DNA from: Herbinix hemicellulosilytica
Lineage (GTDB): Bacteria; Bacillota; Clostridia; Lachnospirales; Lachnospiraceae
DNA: 64,000 nt
Assembly (NCBI RefSeq): GCF_002904165.1
Contig: NZ_CVTD020000024.1
Coordinates: 1 to 64,000, forward strand
Direction: 5' to 3'
The notes beneath the pieces are model-generated. The model searched no databases. It worked only from the letters and a program-made list of their open reading frames with translations, and was not told the DNA's origin. Positions within the stretch are counted from its first letter, which is position 1, and the number at the start of each line of letters is the position of its first letter. The position numbers were made by a program, and so were the translations under genes. This document shows positions 26,863 to 36,166 of the stretch, one piece after another.

Positions 26863-28431
26863 TTAATCAATGTTTTTGTAATATATCCAGTCAAAGTCCG
26901 CATAGTTATTGCTTTCCGATTTGTTGGACGAGCAGTAAATACCCAGAGTATTTCCCACAAAACCCCCTGCCACATCGGTACTTAATATCCTTGCATCCAC
27001 CCCGTCCATCAAGACATGATATTCTTCATTGTCAAAGCTGAAAGAGAAGGTTAAGTCCTGAAGTCTGGCTTCGATTCGGAGAATAATGTATCCCTCATTA
27101 CGGCTGCTTTGAACATTTGCTTCGGCTAAGACCTCTTCTTTACCTTCTTTACACCTAATCAGGCAAAGAGTCTTAACACCCTCCCTTAATTTTTTAACCA
27201 AACGATAATTAAACTTATCATTCTGGAATATTACAATGCCTGCTTCCTCAGAATTGTTCTCAGGTTCAAATTCCATCTTAGCCTCAAATATGAAACTCAT
27301 ACCGGTCTGACGAATACAGACATAACTCGGACTTACAAGCTCGGTCAGTTTTTCCGGAGCAAGCTTCATCCTAAGATATCCCTTTCTCTCCGTAAGGCTG
27401 TAATTGGCTGAATTGGGATTTCTAAGATACATGAATCGATACGGCAGCTTCTCATCGTCAAAATCTTCTTTTTCAGGAAGAGGCTCTACCGGTGTTAAGG
27501 GCAGATTCGGAACCTTTACGGTAGATTCTACCAGTCCAATACCTCTGTTTACAAGGGGCCAGCCGTTCTCCCACTCAACAGGCACCAGGAAGGTTTCTCT
27601 TCCGAGATTTCTGTAATAACCTCCGTAAGGGCGGGAACCAAGTAAAACCATATACCATTCCCCGTTCTGGGTTTCCACCAGATCTCCATGCCCCACATTG
27701 ACTATAGGATAATCCAGCCCCAAATGCCTGTGGGTAAGTATAGGATTACAATTATAACCCACATAAGGACCTGTGATCCGATCCGAGGAAGCCACGGTAA
27801 CTGCATGGGCATGGCCTGTTCCACCTTCCGCAATAAGAAGATAATACCTGCCGTCTTTTTTATAAAGATGCGGTCCTTCAGGCCACTCCACATCTTTCAA
27901 AGCCCCGTGCCATATGGCATAAGATTCGCCTATTAACTTCATATTTTTTATATCAAGTTCCTGCAGCCAAATTTCGTTGTCTCCGTAATATTTGCCCCCT
28001 TCTCTGCGTTTTTTGGTACCGATATAGTAGCACCGCCCGTCATCGTCAAAAAAGAGTGAAGGATCTATTCCTTGCGCTCCTTCAATAAAATACGGGTCTG
28101 ACCAGGGGCCGGCCGGGTCTTTTGCCGTTACGATAAAATTGCCTCCTCCGGATACGTTGGTTGTAATCATATAGAATGTCCCGTCATGATAGCGTATGGT
28201 AGGGGCATATATACCCTGTGAAAGCCGTACACCGGATAATTCAATCTGTTCTCTTCTGTCCAGAATGTTTCCTATCTGTTTCCAGTTTACCAGATCTTTG
28301 CTGTGGAAAATCGGAACTCCCGGAAAATAGGCAAAAGTGGATGTAACCAAATAATAATCGCTGCCCACCCTGCATATGGACGGATCAGGATAAAATCCAG
28401 GAAGTATAGGATTTTTTACCCTTTTTTCCAT
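26863..28431 (-). CDS. GH43 beta-xylosidase/alpha-arabinofuranosidase
   Basis: 522 aa, no signal peptide. The five-bladed propeller begins NPILPGFYPDPSICRVG, with the general base Asp in YPDPS, the second Asp in GIDPSLFFDDDG and the catalytic Glu in VEWPEGPHLYK. The C-terminal 190 residues form a beta-sandwich typical of XynB-like GH43 enzymes. It should act on short xylo- or arabinoxylo-oligosaccharides in the cytosol. It lies 50 bp after the GH10 gene and is probably in the same transcript. The ATG follows GGAGG. Confidence 0.93.
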   Translation of the reverse strand: MEKRVKNPILPGFYPDPSICRVGSDYYLVTSTFAYFPGVPIFHSKDLVNWKQIGNILDRREQIELSGVRLSQGIYAPTIRYHDGTFYMITTNVSGGGNFIVTAKDPAGPWSDPYFIEGAQGIDPSLFFDDDGRCYYIGTKKRREGGKYYGDNEIWLQELDIKNMKLIGESYAIWHGALKDVEWPEGPHLYKKDGRYYLLIAEGGTGHAHAVTVASSDRITGPYVGYNCNPILTHRHLGLDYPIVNVGHGDLVETQNGEWYMVLLGSRPYGGYYRNLGRETFLVPVEWENGWPLVNRGIGLVESTVKVPNLPLTPVEPLPEKEDFDDEKLPYRFMYLRNPNSANYSLTERKGYLRMKLAPEKLTELVSPSYVCIRQTGMSFIFEAKMEFEPENNSEEAGIVIFQNDKFNYRLVKKLREGVKTLCLIRCKEGKEEVLAEANVQSSRNEGYIILRIEARLQDLTFSFSFDNEEYHVLMDGVDARILSTDVAGGFVGNTLGIYCSSNKSESNNYADFDWIYYKNID

Positions 28432-28481
28432 TGTTTATTTCCTCCGTTTCCTATATCAAAACCATCCCTGCACCGTCAGTT

Positions 28482-29708
28482 TTATTCAAGACATACGGTT
28501 ACTGCAGGGCTGTTTTTTGCAATCTTAAACCGTCCGTCAAGTCCCTCGGATTTTGCTTCGTAATCACCCAAAAATCCTGTAACTTCAGCAAAACCGTTAT
28601 CGTCGGTCATAACCGTTACATTTGTCCACCATTCTTTTTTAATTAAATTATATAAAGCGTCATAAGAAGGTTTGCAGGAATTATCTGCTCTAAGGAATCC
28701 GGCCGGAGCCTTAAGCCATTTACCGTCCACAATACACCAGGTAGTAATGGCTTCTACAGAAGGATCGGCAAACAAGGTCCTGTATAGCTCTACTACTTCT
28801 TTTGCCTGTCTTTCCTCTCCCTCCGGAGTTGTAGGCCATTCGTCGACCTGAAAATCGTTAAGATCTTCAATTTCAGGCGGCATAAGATCGCCGGATATCA
28901 ATGTGTTTTCGGTAAAATGAAGAGGCAATCCGAAATGAGAGAATCTCTCTAGTACACTCTGGATTTTTTCCACTCCCCAATAGCCCTGGTGCTGATGGGA
29001 TTGGATACCTATTGCATCAATCGGAATTCCTGCCTCCAGGCAGCCTTCAATCATTATTTCATAAGATATACTTGTATTAAAGTCGTTTATCAAAAGCACA
29101 GCATTGGGATTGGCTTCTTTAGCTGCTTGAAACACTTCCCGTATAAGGGGTATTCTTCCCAGTTCCTTGCATATTCTTGTTATTCCGTTATCGTATTTAT
29201 CAAAAATAGGCATAATTACAACTTCATTTATTACATCCCACATATCTATTACGCCTTTAAATTCGGAAACTTCACGGCGAATTCTGTCAAGCTGGGCTTT
29301 TAAAATTTCCTCATTGGTCATATCTAAAAGCCATGGAGCTGTTTGTGTATGCCAGCATAAAGGATGTCCCTTTAAGGTAACTCCTCTATCTTTAAGCCAG
29401 CGCGCTGCTTTCATAAGTGCTTCTGTATGCGGCTTTCCTTTTTCCGGCTCAAATTGTCCCCAATAAAACGGCAGTGTTGCTGTATTAAACAGGGCCAACC
29501 ATTTATCCATACGGTCCTTAAGCAGTTCTTTATCTTCTCCGAATGGAAGATCATTTACCAGAGCTACAGTATCAAAAGCTCCGCAGGCAAACATAAACTC
29601 ATGCTTTGTCTGTGATATATCTATACGTTTATTGGCAAGGGGTGACCCGTCCTTTCCTACAAAACGTATAACACTTGTCGCCATGCGATGTTTATACTTA
29701 TTATCCAT
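28482..29708 (-). CDS. GH10 endo-xylanase, intracellular
   Basis: 408 aa from the ATG at 29708, 7 nt after GAGGAGGT; the ATG at 29729 precedes the ribosome site. The GH10 barrel carries the acid/base Glu in WDVINEV and the nucleophile Glu in LHFTENTL, plus the substrate motif GHPLCWHTQTAPWL. There is no signal peptide, so it probably trims imported xylo-oligosaccharides like other short intracellular GH10 enzymes. About 75 C-terminal residues beyond the barrel form a small beta-rich domain. First gene of the GH10-GH43 unit. Confidence 0.93.
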   Translation of the reverse strand: MDNKYKHRMATSVIRFVGKDGSPLANKRIDISQTKHEFMFACGAFDTVALVNDLPFGEDKELLKDRMDKWLALFNTATLPFYWGQFEPEKGKPHTEALMKAARWLKDRGVTLKGHPLCWHTQTAPWLLDMTNEEILKAQLDRIRREVSEFKGVIDMWDVINEVVIMPIFDKYDNGITRICKELGRIPLIREVFQAAKEANPNAVLLINDFNTSISYEIMIEGCLEAGIPIDAIGIQSHQHQGYWGVEKIQSVLERFSHFGLPLHFTENTLISGDLMPPEIEDLNDFQVDEWPTTPEGEERQAKEVVELYRTLFADPSVEAITTWCIVDGKWLKAPAGFLRADNSCKPSYDALYNLIKKEWWTNVTVMTDDNGFAEVTGFLGDYEAKSEGLDGRFKIAKNSPAVTVCLE

Positions 29709-29820
29709 AAATGTTACCTCCTCAGTCACAGGTATATTTTTACATATACCAGTTTATCCGACATTCTGCCCTTATGTCAATGTAATAACCTATACTGAAA
29801 ATGTATCATTAAAACTTTTC

Positions 29821-29872
29821 GTAACTTTATATTTGTAAGTTACTTGAAAATATAAAGTTACTATGATAGAAT
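29821..29872 (+). promoter_or_regulatory. Promoter with overlapping operator for ccdA-trx and hxlR
   Basis: TTGAAA (29844-29849) and TAGAAT (29867-29872) are 17 nt apart, close to the sigma-A consensus. A perfect 14-bp inverted repeat (29821-29834 with 29848-29861) overlaps the -35 and spacer. Its centre holds GTAAGTTAC, so GTAAC/GTTAC half-sites repeat through the region. Such sites fit HxlR/DUF24-type regulators, and an HxlR gene is the second gene downstream. The predicted leader to the ATG at 30097 is about 215 nt, with nothing recognisable in it. Confidence 0.65.
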
Positions 29873-30096
29873 TATAGTGTAGATTACAAACACGCTAAAA
29901 ATATTAATAAAATACTAATCCATTTAAAAACATCTCAATCTATTTTATATCAGACTAAGCATACGACTTTATTCTAATTTGTTTCAAGGTTATAAAACTG
30001 ATATCGTTTTTACTTAAGATAATTTCTTAATATAATAATCAATTTAGGCTATACACTTAAAGGTTTAATTTTAATTATTTAATAAGGAGAAGGTAT

Positions 30097-31557
30097 ATGT
30101 TTGATAATTTAGTGTCTTTGGACAATATAAGTTTTGTGCTTGTTTTCCTTGAAGGACTTATTTCATTTTTGTCGCCCTGTGTAATACCTCTTATTCCGAT
30201 TTACATGAGCTATTTGGCAGGCAATGCAAAACATACGGATGAATCCGGTGCCATTACTTACAGGCAAAAAACCGTATTTTTTCATACCGTATTTTTTATC
30301 CTTGGCATATCATTTTCTTTTTTTCTTTTGGGAATGGCATTTACCGCTCTCGGTAGCTTCTTTAAGACCAACCAGCTTCTGTTTACCAGAATTGGCGGAA
30401 TTCTTATAACCTTACTGGGCCTGTTCCAGGTGGGCCTGTTTAATGTTAAATTCCTGCAAAAAGAACGGAAATTCCGCTTCATACCTGATGAAATAAATCC
30501 CCTGATGGCTTTCCTTATGGGATTTACTTTCAGTTTTGCCTGGACTCCCTGTGTCGGACCGGCACTGTCTTCCGTACTTATACTGGCTTCAAGCTCAAAA
30601 AGTGCCTTGACAGGTTATCTTCTTGTTCTTCTTTATACTGCGGGATTTATTATTCCTTTCCTGATACTGGGTCTCTTTACTACGCAGGTTTTAAATTTCC
30701 TTAAATCAAAACAGAAAATATTAAAATATACCGTAAAAATAGGAGGATTAATCCTAATACTTATCGGCATTATGACTTTTACAGGCTGGATGAACGGCAT
30801 ATCAAAATATTTAAATAAAATATCCCGTCCCCTGGGAGTAAAGCAAGAACAGCAAACCGATATGGCGGACGAATCATACGGAAACCCCACCGATAAATCC
30901 GATACGGATGCATCGGGATACGCAAACAATGAAACCGTAAACGAACCGGGAGCTACTCCTTATGATCCTGAAGCCGAAAGTATCCTTCCGGGTGATAATT
31001 CAAATGACGACTTGTCCGAAAACAATTCGACAGCTGATAGTGCCAGCAACAACGATGCCGATTCCCCAAACAGCGAACAGACAGAAGAAGTCCCTCCCAA
31101 ATTCCCGGCTATAGATTTTACCTTAAAGGATCAGTACGGCAATGAACACACCCTTTCCGATTATAAAGGGAAAGTGGTATTCTTAAATTTCTGGACCACT
31201 TGGTGCCCTTATTGTATAGAAGAAATGCCGGATATTGAAAAAATATATAATGAATACGGAAAAAACCAGAAAGACGTAATAATCTTGGGAGTTGCCAATC
31301 CTTCCAGTGATGAATATCCTTATAATCAGGACGTAAGCAGGGATGAAATCATAGATTTCTTAGAAGAAAACGGCTTTACCTTCCCAGTAGTATTCGACGA
31401 AACAGGGCAAGTGACAATGGATTACTTTATTTCAGCCTATCCTACTACTTTCTTGATTGACAAAGAAGGAAATATTTACGGATATGCTGCAGCCATGCTG
31501 ACCAAAGATATTATGGACAATGTAATCCGCCAGGCCCTTCAAGCCACCGAAGAATGA
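30097..31557 (+). CDS. CcdA-thioredoxin fusion, transmembrane thiol reductase
   Basis: 486 aa. Residues about 10-235 are a CcdA/DsbD-type membrane domain with two redox Cys motifs (LISFLSPCVIPLIP and FAWTPCVGPALSS). Residues about 245-345 are an acidic Asn/Asp/Ser-rich linker. The C-terminus is a TlpA/ResA-like thioredoxin domain with FWTTWCPYCIEEMP. The protein should carry reducing power from cytosolic thioredoxin across the membrane and use it on extracytosolic disulfides. The ATG follows AAGGAGA. It is followed after 72 bp by an HxlR regulator. Confidence 0.9.
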   Translation: MFDNLVSLDNISFVLVFLEGLISFLSPCVIPLIPIYMSYLAGNAKHTDESGAITYRQKTVFFHTVFFILGISFSFFLLGMAFTALGSFFKTNQLLFTRIGGILITLLGLFQVGLFNVKFLQKERKFRFIPDEINPLMAFLMGFTFSFAWTPCVGPALSSVLILASSSKSALTGYLLVLLYTAGFIIPFLILGLFTTQVLNFLKSKQKILKYTVKIGGLILILIGIMTFTGWMNGISKYLNKISRPLGVKQEQQTDMADESYGNPTDKSDTDASGYANNETVNEPGATPYDPEAESILPGDNSNDDLSENNSTADSASNNDADSPNSEQTEEVPPKFPAIDFTLKDQYGNEHTLSDYKGKVVFLNFWTTWCPYCIEEMPDIEKIYNEYGKNQKDVIILGVANPSSDEYPYNQDVSRDEIIDFLEENGFTFPVVFDETGQVTMDYFISAYPTTFLIDKEGNIYGYAAAMLTKDIMDNVIRQALQATEE

Positions 31558-31629
31558 CAATTTATTTTTTACGTCAGGATGCAATTTATTTTAACAAGAG
31601 ATATCCGGGTTTAATGAAAGGAGTATACC

Positions 31630-32076
31630 ATGAAAAATCTGTATAACCTCCCCTGCAATATTGCCCAAACCCTTAATATTATCGGAGATAAATGGACCTT
31701 GCTTATTATCCGCCAGCTGATGCTGGGTTACGATACCTTCAAAGAAATACAGGACAGGCTTATAGGAATCCCTACCAACATTCTTTCAGACCGGCTAAAA
31801 AGCCTGGAAAAAGACGGCCTTATAACCTCACAGCTCTACCAGTCCCATCCTCCCAGATACAAATATTTCCTTACAGATAGCGGTTTAGATTTGGCAGATG
31901 TTTTTAACAGCATAATCCTGTGGAGTGAACGCAATCTGAAAAAATGCCACAAAATTCTTACCCACTCCGAATGCGGCCACAAAATCGAGCTGACTTACTA
32001 CTGCCCGAATTGCGGTAAAACAATAAAGCGTGAAGATATAAATGTTACCGACAATAACTTCGACAAGCCGGAATAA
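31630..32076 (+). CDS. HxlR-family transcriptional regulator with C-terminal zinc-ribbon-like Cys
   Basis: 148 aa. The winged helix of the HxlR (DUF24) family is clear: NIIGDKWTLLIIRQLMLG, FKEIQDRLIGIPTNILSDRLKSLEKDGLI. Many HxlR proteins sense thiol stress through cysteines; here Cys residues occur at the N-terminus (LPCNIAQ) and in a C-terminal extension (CGHKIELTYYCPNCGK) that resembles a zinc ribbon. It is probably co-transcribed with the CcdA-thioredoxin gene and may control that operon through the inverted repeat at 29821-29861. Confidence 0.88.
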   Translation: MKNLYNLPCNIAQTLNIIGDKWTLLIIRQLMLGYDTFKEIQDRLIGIPTNILSDRLKSLEKDGLITSQLYQSHPPRYKYFLTDSGLDLADVFNSIILWSERNLKKCHKILTHSECGHKIELTYYCPNCGKTIKREDINVTDNNFDKPE

Positions 32077-32202
32077 AAAATGATTTAAAGCGGTAGTATA
32101 TAAGAGAATTATTGAAGATATTATTTTATGATTAAGTTATTATGAAGAAAACAAATATACTCGAAAGACAACTTCTTTTAAATATGCTGAATTAAATAAT
32201 AA

Positions 32203-32283
32203 GAACACCTGCAATAATTTATACTTGTAAAATCGGTTATATACTACATATCTGAATTACCAAATAAACTATGGCAGGTGTTC
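32203..32283. terminator. Long-range hairpin between convergent hxlR and asnB
   Basis: A perfect 10-bp pair (GAACACCTGC 32203-32212 with 32274-32283) encloses 61 nt. The arms resemble those of the element at 43394-43456. Its minus strand carries TATATAACCG, close to the motif shared by other elements. Confidence 0.5.
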
Positions 32284-32314
32284 GTTACATCATGGTTATT
32301 TATTTATCTTAATC

Positions 32315-34159
32315 TTATGAAGAACTGTATTTATTAAGCCAGTCATTTACCTGTATCATATAAGCCATAAGCTGCGGTGATGCCATTAACTGGCCGAACC
32401 AAGGCTTACCGTATACAGCCGGAGCTTCCATAAATTTTTTAACCTTTTTCTTATCAATCAAGGGCCGGATAGGGGAATTGGGATCATTAACAATATCCAA
32501 AAATCTTTCCGTAAGCAATTTCTCATAATTGGGATGATATGTTTTTGGATACGGGCTTTTTTTGCGATTTATAATCTCGACCGGCAAAAGATCTTTACAG
32601 GCTTCTCTTAATAGTGCTTTTTCTGTCCCGTTTTTATATTTCATATCCCAAGGCACATTAAAAACATATTCGATTATTCTGTGGTCGGCAAAAGGAACCC
32701 TTGCCTCCAGCCCGCTGTACATACTTGCTCTGTCCATTCTGTCAAGAAGTGTTTGCATAAACCACTTTATATTAAGGTATGTTATTTCCCTTCTCTTCTT
32801 TTCCTCCAGACTTTCACCGGCAAGATACGGTACCTCTTTTGCAGACTCGTCATATCTGGCCGATACATAATCCTCAATATTAAGTTCATTAATAAAATCA
32901 TCCGCCAAAAGGGCCGTTCTTGCCGACAAGTCCTTTGACCACGGAAACCCTTGCGCCCACAAAAGTTCTTTTCTGTAAAACCAAGGGTATCCTCCGAAAA
33001 TCTCATCGGCACACTCACCGGTTAAAGCTACCTTGTTATGCTTTTTTACCAGAGAGCAAAAATACAAAAGCGAAGCATCAATATCGGCCATACCCGGCAA
33101 ATCTTTAGCATCTACAGCTTCATAGAGCAAATCGGCGAGCTTTCTTTCGTCACATTCAAGATAAGTATGGTTTACTTCATATTTTGAACGCATTTTATCT
33201 ATATAAGGCCTATCCCTTTCAGGCTGGAAAGCATTGGACTGAAAATAAATATCATTGTCTTTAAAATCAAAAGAAAATGTATTTAGCTTTAACCCTTTTT
33301 CAGACAAATAATCGGACGCTACGGCAGTTACAATACTTGAATCAATACCTCCGGATAAAAAACTGCATACCGGCACATCGGAAACCATCTGTCTTCTTAT
33401 AGCATCCCGTACCAAATAAGATACCTTATCAAGAGTATCTTCATAAGTATCCGTATGTTCTTTGCTTTCAAGTTCCCAATACCGGAAAAAAGCCATGCCT
33501 GCTTTTGAAAAAACGGCATAATAACCGGGTTTTATCTCATTTATACCGACAAATACACCGTTTCCGGGAGTACGGGCAGGCCCCATACCGAATATTTCTC
33601 TGTAACTGTTTATATCAATCTCAGGCTCTATATCAGGATGGCAAAAAAGGGCCTTTATTTCGGACCCGAAAACAAGAGTCTGATTTTTAATACTGTAAAA
33701 CAAAGGCTTTACCCCGACCCGATCCCGGTACAAAATGAGGCTTTCCTTTTTTCCGTCCCATATTGCAAAGGCAAAAATACCGTTTAATTTGCTTACAAAA
33801 TCTTTTCCGTAATGTATATATGCATATAGAATAACTTCGGTATCAGTTGTTGTTTCGAATATAAATCCTGCTTTTTTCAACTCAGGAGTAAGCTCTTCGG
33901 TATTATATATTTCCCCGTTATAAACAATTGCATAATCATGCTCGTCTATGGTCCTTATAATCGGCTGTTTGCCAAAGCACTGGTCTCTTATGGAAAGGCG
34001 GCTGTGGCTTAATCCGACATATTTTCTTAAATATTCACCCGAATCGTCTTTTCCGCGGTGAGCAATTGATTTTCTCATTTTTATTAATGTATCCGTCCAA
34101 TATTCGGGATACTTTGTATAATCCAAATTAAAATTGCAAAATCCGGCTATTCCGCACAT
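32315..34159 (-). CDS. asnB: Asparagine synthetase (glutamine-hydrolysing)
   Basis: 614 aa from the ATG at 34159, which makes Cys2 the N-terminal nucleophile (MCGIAGF) as the class requires; an upstream GTG at 34168 would add residues before it. The glutaminase domain covers about 1-200, including RLSIRD and YNGEIYN. The synthetase domain has the ATP loop SFLSGGIDSSIV. It makes asparagine from aspartate and glutamine. An attenuator-like hairpin (34338-34398) lies in its upstream region and is similar to one in the glnA leader. Confidence 0.93.
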   Translation of the reverse strand: MCGIAGFCNFNLDYTKYPEYWTDTLIKMRKSIAHRGKDDSGEYLRKYVGLSHSRLSIRDQCFGKQPIIRTIDEHDYAIVYNGEIYNTEELTPELKKAGFIFETTTDTEVILYAYIHYGKDFVSKLNGIFAFAIWDGKKESLILYRDRVGVKPLFYSIKNQTLVFGSEIKALFCHPDIEPEIDINSYREIFGMGPARTPGNGVFVGINEIKPGYYAVFSKAGMAFFRYWELESKEHTDTYEDTLDKVSYLVRDAIRRQMVSDVPVCSFLSGGIDSSIVTAVASDYLSEKGLKLNTFSFDFKDNDIYFQSNAFQPERDRPYIDKMRSKYEVNHTYLECDERKLADLLYEAVDAKDLPGMADIDASLLYFCSLVKKHNKVALTGECADEIFGGYPWFYRKELLWAQGFPWSKDLSARTALLADDFINELNIEDYVSARYDESAKEVPYLAGESLEEKKRREITYLNIKWFMQTLLDRMDRASMYSGLEARVPFADHRIIEYVFNVPWDMKYKNGTEKALLREACKDLLPVEIINRKKSPYPKTYHPNYEKLLTERFLDIVNDPNSPIRPLIDKKKVKKFMEAPAVYGKPWFGQLMASPQLMAYMIQVNDWLNKYSSS

Positions 34160-34337
34160 ATATAGCACCTCTTTCTTTCAATAAATCTAGGACTACAGTT
34201 TTTAATACGCCTAATAGTCGATTATGAACTTTTAAATTTAAATGCCCTAATAACGGGCAGGAATACCCTCCAAGCGAATTAAAAAGTTGCTATAGGCATA
34301 TCTTACATCCTATAATTTCTTATTATTATCCGCTATA

Positions 34338-34398
34338 ATAAATAAAAGGCGTCCTCTTAATCATTCTTTCAAATGATTAAGTGAACGCCATTGTTACA
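34338..34398 (-). promoter_or_regulatory. Terminator/attenuator-like structure upstream of asnB
   Basis: On the minus strand an 18-nt stem begins GGCGTTCACTTAATCATT, has a 6-nt loop and is followed by TTTTATTTATT. The 5' arm can pair instead with the preceding GTGTAAC, giving a small hairpin with hexaloop AATGGC. A TATAAA box lies just upstream (34402-34407) but no good -35. It is also the likely terminator of pyrG, so its role as an asnB leader is an inference. The rest of the 356-bp gap shows no gene. Confidence 0.55.
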
Positions 34399-34515
34399 CA
34401 ATATTTATATATGCACGAAAAATAAATTGTAGACCGGATTTTAATGAATTTTTGATCAAATAAAGTAATATTTTATAATCTATTCTTGTATCTTATCCTA
34501 TTAATTATCACCCAA

Positions 34516-36111
34516 TCACCTGTCACCTAAGGCAGCTTCAAGCAATCCCACAAATAAAGGATGAGGCCTATTGGGACGGCTTTTAAATTCCGGATGATAT
34601 TGCACACCTATAAAAAATCTGTTCACAGGCAATTCCACTGCCTCTACCAGATGTCCGTCCGGAGAAGTTCCGCAGATAACCATGCCATGTTCAGCGAATG
34701 TTTCTCTGTAATTATTGTTAAATTCATATCTGTGCCTGTGCCGTTCGCTGATTAAATCCTCTTTATATAAACTCTTAAGCAAGCTTCCGTCTTTGATTTT
34801 GCAAGGATATGCCCCAAGCCTCATGGTGCCTCCTTTATGGGTTATACCGACCTGTTCTTCCATAAGGTCAATTACCGGATGAGGGGAGTCGGTAAATTCT
34901 GAAGAATTGGCACCGGCTAGCCCGCAAACGTTACGGGCAAATTCGATAACGGCAATCTGCATGCCAAGGCAAATTCCCAAATAAGGAATATTGTTTTCTC
35001 TCGCATACCGGCATGTGGTGATTTTTCCTTCAATTCCCCTGTCGCCAAATCCTCCCGGTATAATAATGCCGTCAACACCCTGAAGCTGCTCTCCTACATT
35101 TTCCGGTGTTATATCCTGGCTTTCAATCCATTTGATTGTAACTTTTGAACCGGTGTGGAAGCCGGCATGATTTAAACTTTCTATAATAGAAAGGTAAGCA
35201 TCATGAAGTTTTACATATTTACCGACAATGGCTATGACAACTTTTTTATCCACAGACTTTATTTTCTTAATCATGCTGTTCCATTCGGTCAAATCCGGTT
35301 TTTCGGTCTGAAGCTTAAGCTTGCGGCATACCACTTCATCAAGCCCCTTTTCATGAAGCATAATGGGAGCTTCATAAAGGCAAGGAAGCGTAAGGTTTTC
35401 GATTACGCAATCACGCTCTACGTTACAGAACAGAGAAATTTTTGCCTTGATACTGTCATCCAGTGGTTCATCGGTACGGGCTATTATTATATCCGGTGAA
35501 ATACCTATGGAGCGCAATTCCTTAACCGAATGTTGTGTCGGTTTTGATTTGTGTTCATTGGAACCTTTAAGATAGGGAACCAAAGTAACATGAATGAAAA
35601 GGCAGTTATCACGGCTCTGTTCAAGAGAAATCTGCCTTATTGCTTCCAAAAAGGGCTGACTTTCAATATCACCGGTTGTACCGCCTATTTCGGTTATCAG
35701 CACATCCGCATTGCTCTTTCTTGCTCCTTCATATATAAAGTTTTTAATTTCGTCTGTTATATGTGGAATAACCTGCACCGTTTCTCCAAGATAACCTCCC
35801 TGACGCTCACGGTTTAAAACATTCCAGTATACCTTGCCGGAAGTAAGGTTTGAAAATTTAGTCAGGTCTTCATCAATAAATCTTTCATAATGGCCCAAAT
35901 CCAGGTCGGTTTCTGCCCCGTCATCGGTAACGAAAACTTCTCCATGCTGAAACGGGCTCATTGTCCCCGGATCCACATTAATATACGGATCCAGTTTTTG
36001 TGCGGCCACTTTTAATCCTCTCTGTTTTAAAAGCCGCCCTAAACTTGCCGCAGTAATGCCTTTTCCCAAACCGGACACGACACCACCGGTTACAAAGATA
36101 AACTTCGTCAT
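34516..36111 (-). CDS. pyrG: CTP synthase
   Basis: 531 aa, full length. PyrG aminates UTP to CTP using glutamine and ATP. The N-terminal synthetase domain starts [24 protein letters not shown]. The C-terminal class I amidotransferase domain has [13 protein letters not shown] with the nucleophile Cys and a His-Pro-Glu triad end ([11 protein letters not shown]). Ribosome site AAGGAG. It stands as its own unit between the ANTAR gene and asnB; no rpoE gene is adjacent. Confidence 0.98.
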   Translation of the reverse strand: MTKFIFVTGGVVSGLGKGITAASLGRLLKQRGLKVAAQKLDPYINVDPGTMSPFQHGEVFVTDDGAETDLDLGHYERFIDEDLTKFSNLTSGKVYWNVLNRERQGGYLGETVQVIPHITDEIKNFIYEGARKSNADVLITEIGGTTGDIESQPFLEAIRQISLEQSRDNCLFIHVTLVPYLKGSNEHKSKPTQHSVKELRSIGISPDIIIARTDEPLDDSIKAKISLFCNVERDCVIENLTLPCLYEAPIMLHEKGLDEVVCRKLKLQTEKPDLTEWNSMIKKIKSVDKKVVIAIVGKYVKLHDAYLSIIESLNHAGFHTGSKVTIKWIESQDITPENVGEQLQGVDGIIIPGGFGDRGIEGKITTCRYARENNIPYLGICLGMQIAVIEFARNVCGLAGANSSEFTDSPHPVIDLMEEQVGITHKGGTMRLGAYPCKIKDGSLLKSLYKEDLISERHRHRYEFNNNYRETFAEHGMVICGTSPDGHLVEAVELPVNRFFIGVQYHPEFKSRPNRPHPLFVGLLEAALGDR

Positions 36112-36166
36112 AGTATAACGCTCCTTTTTTATCCTGATGTTTACTAAATATCAGACTATAATACTT

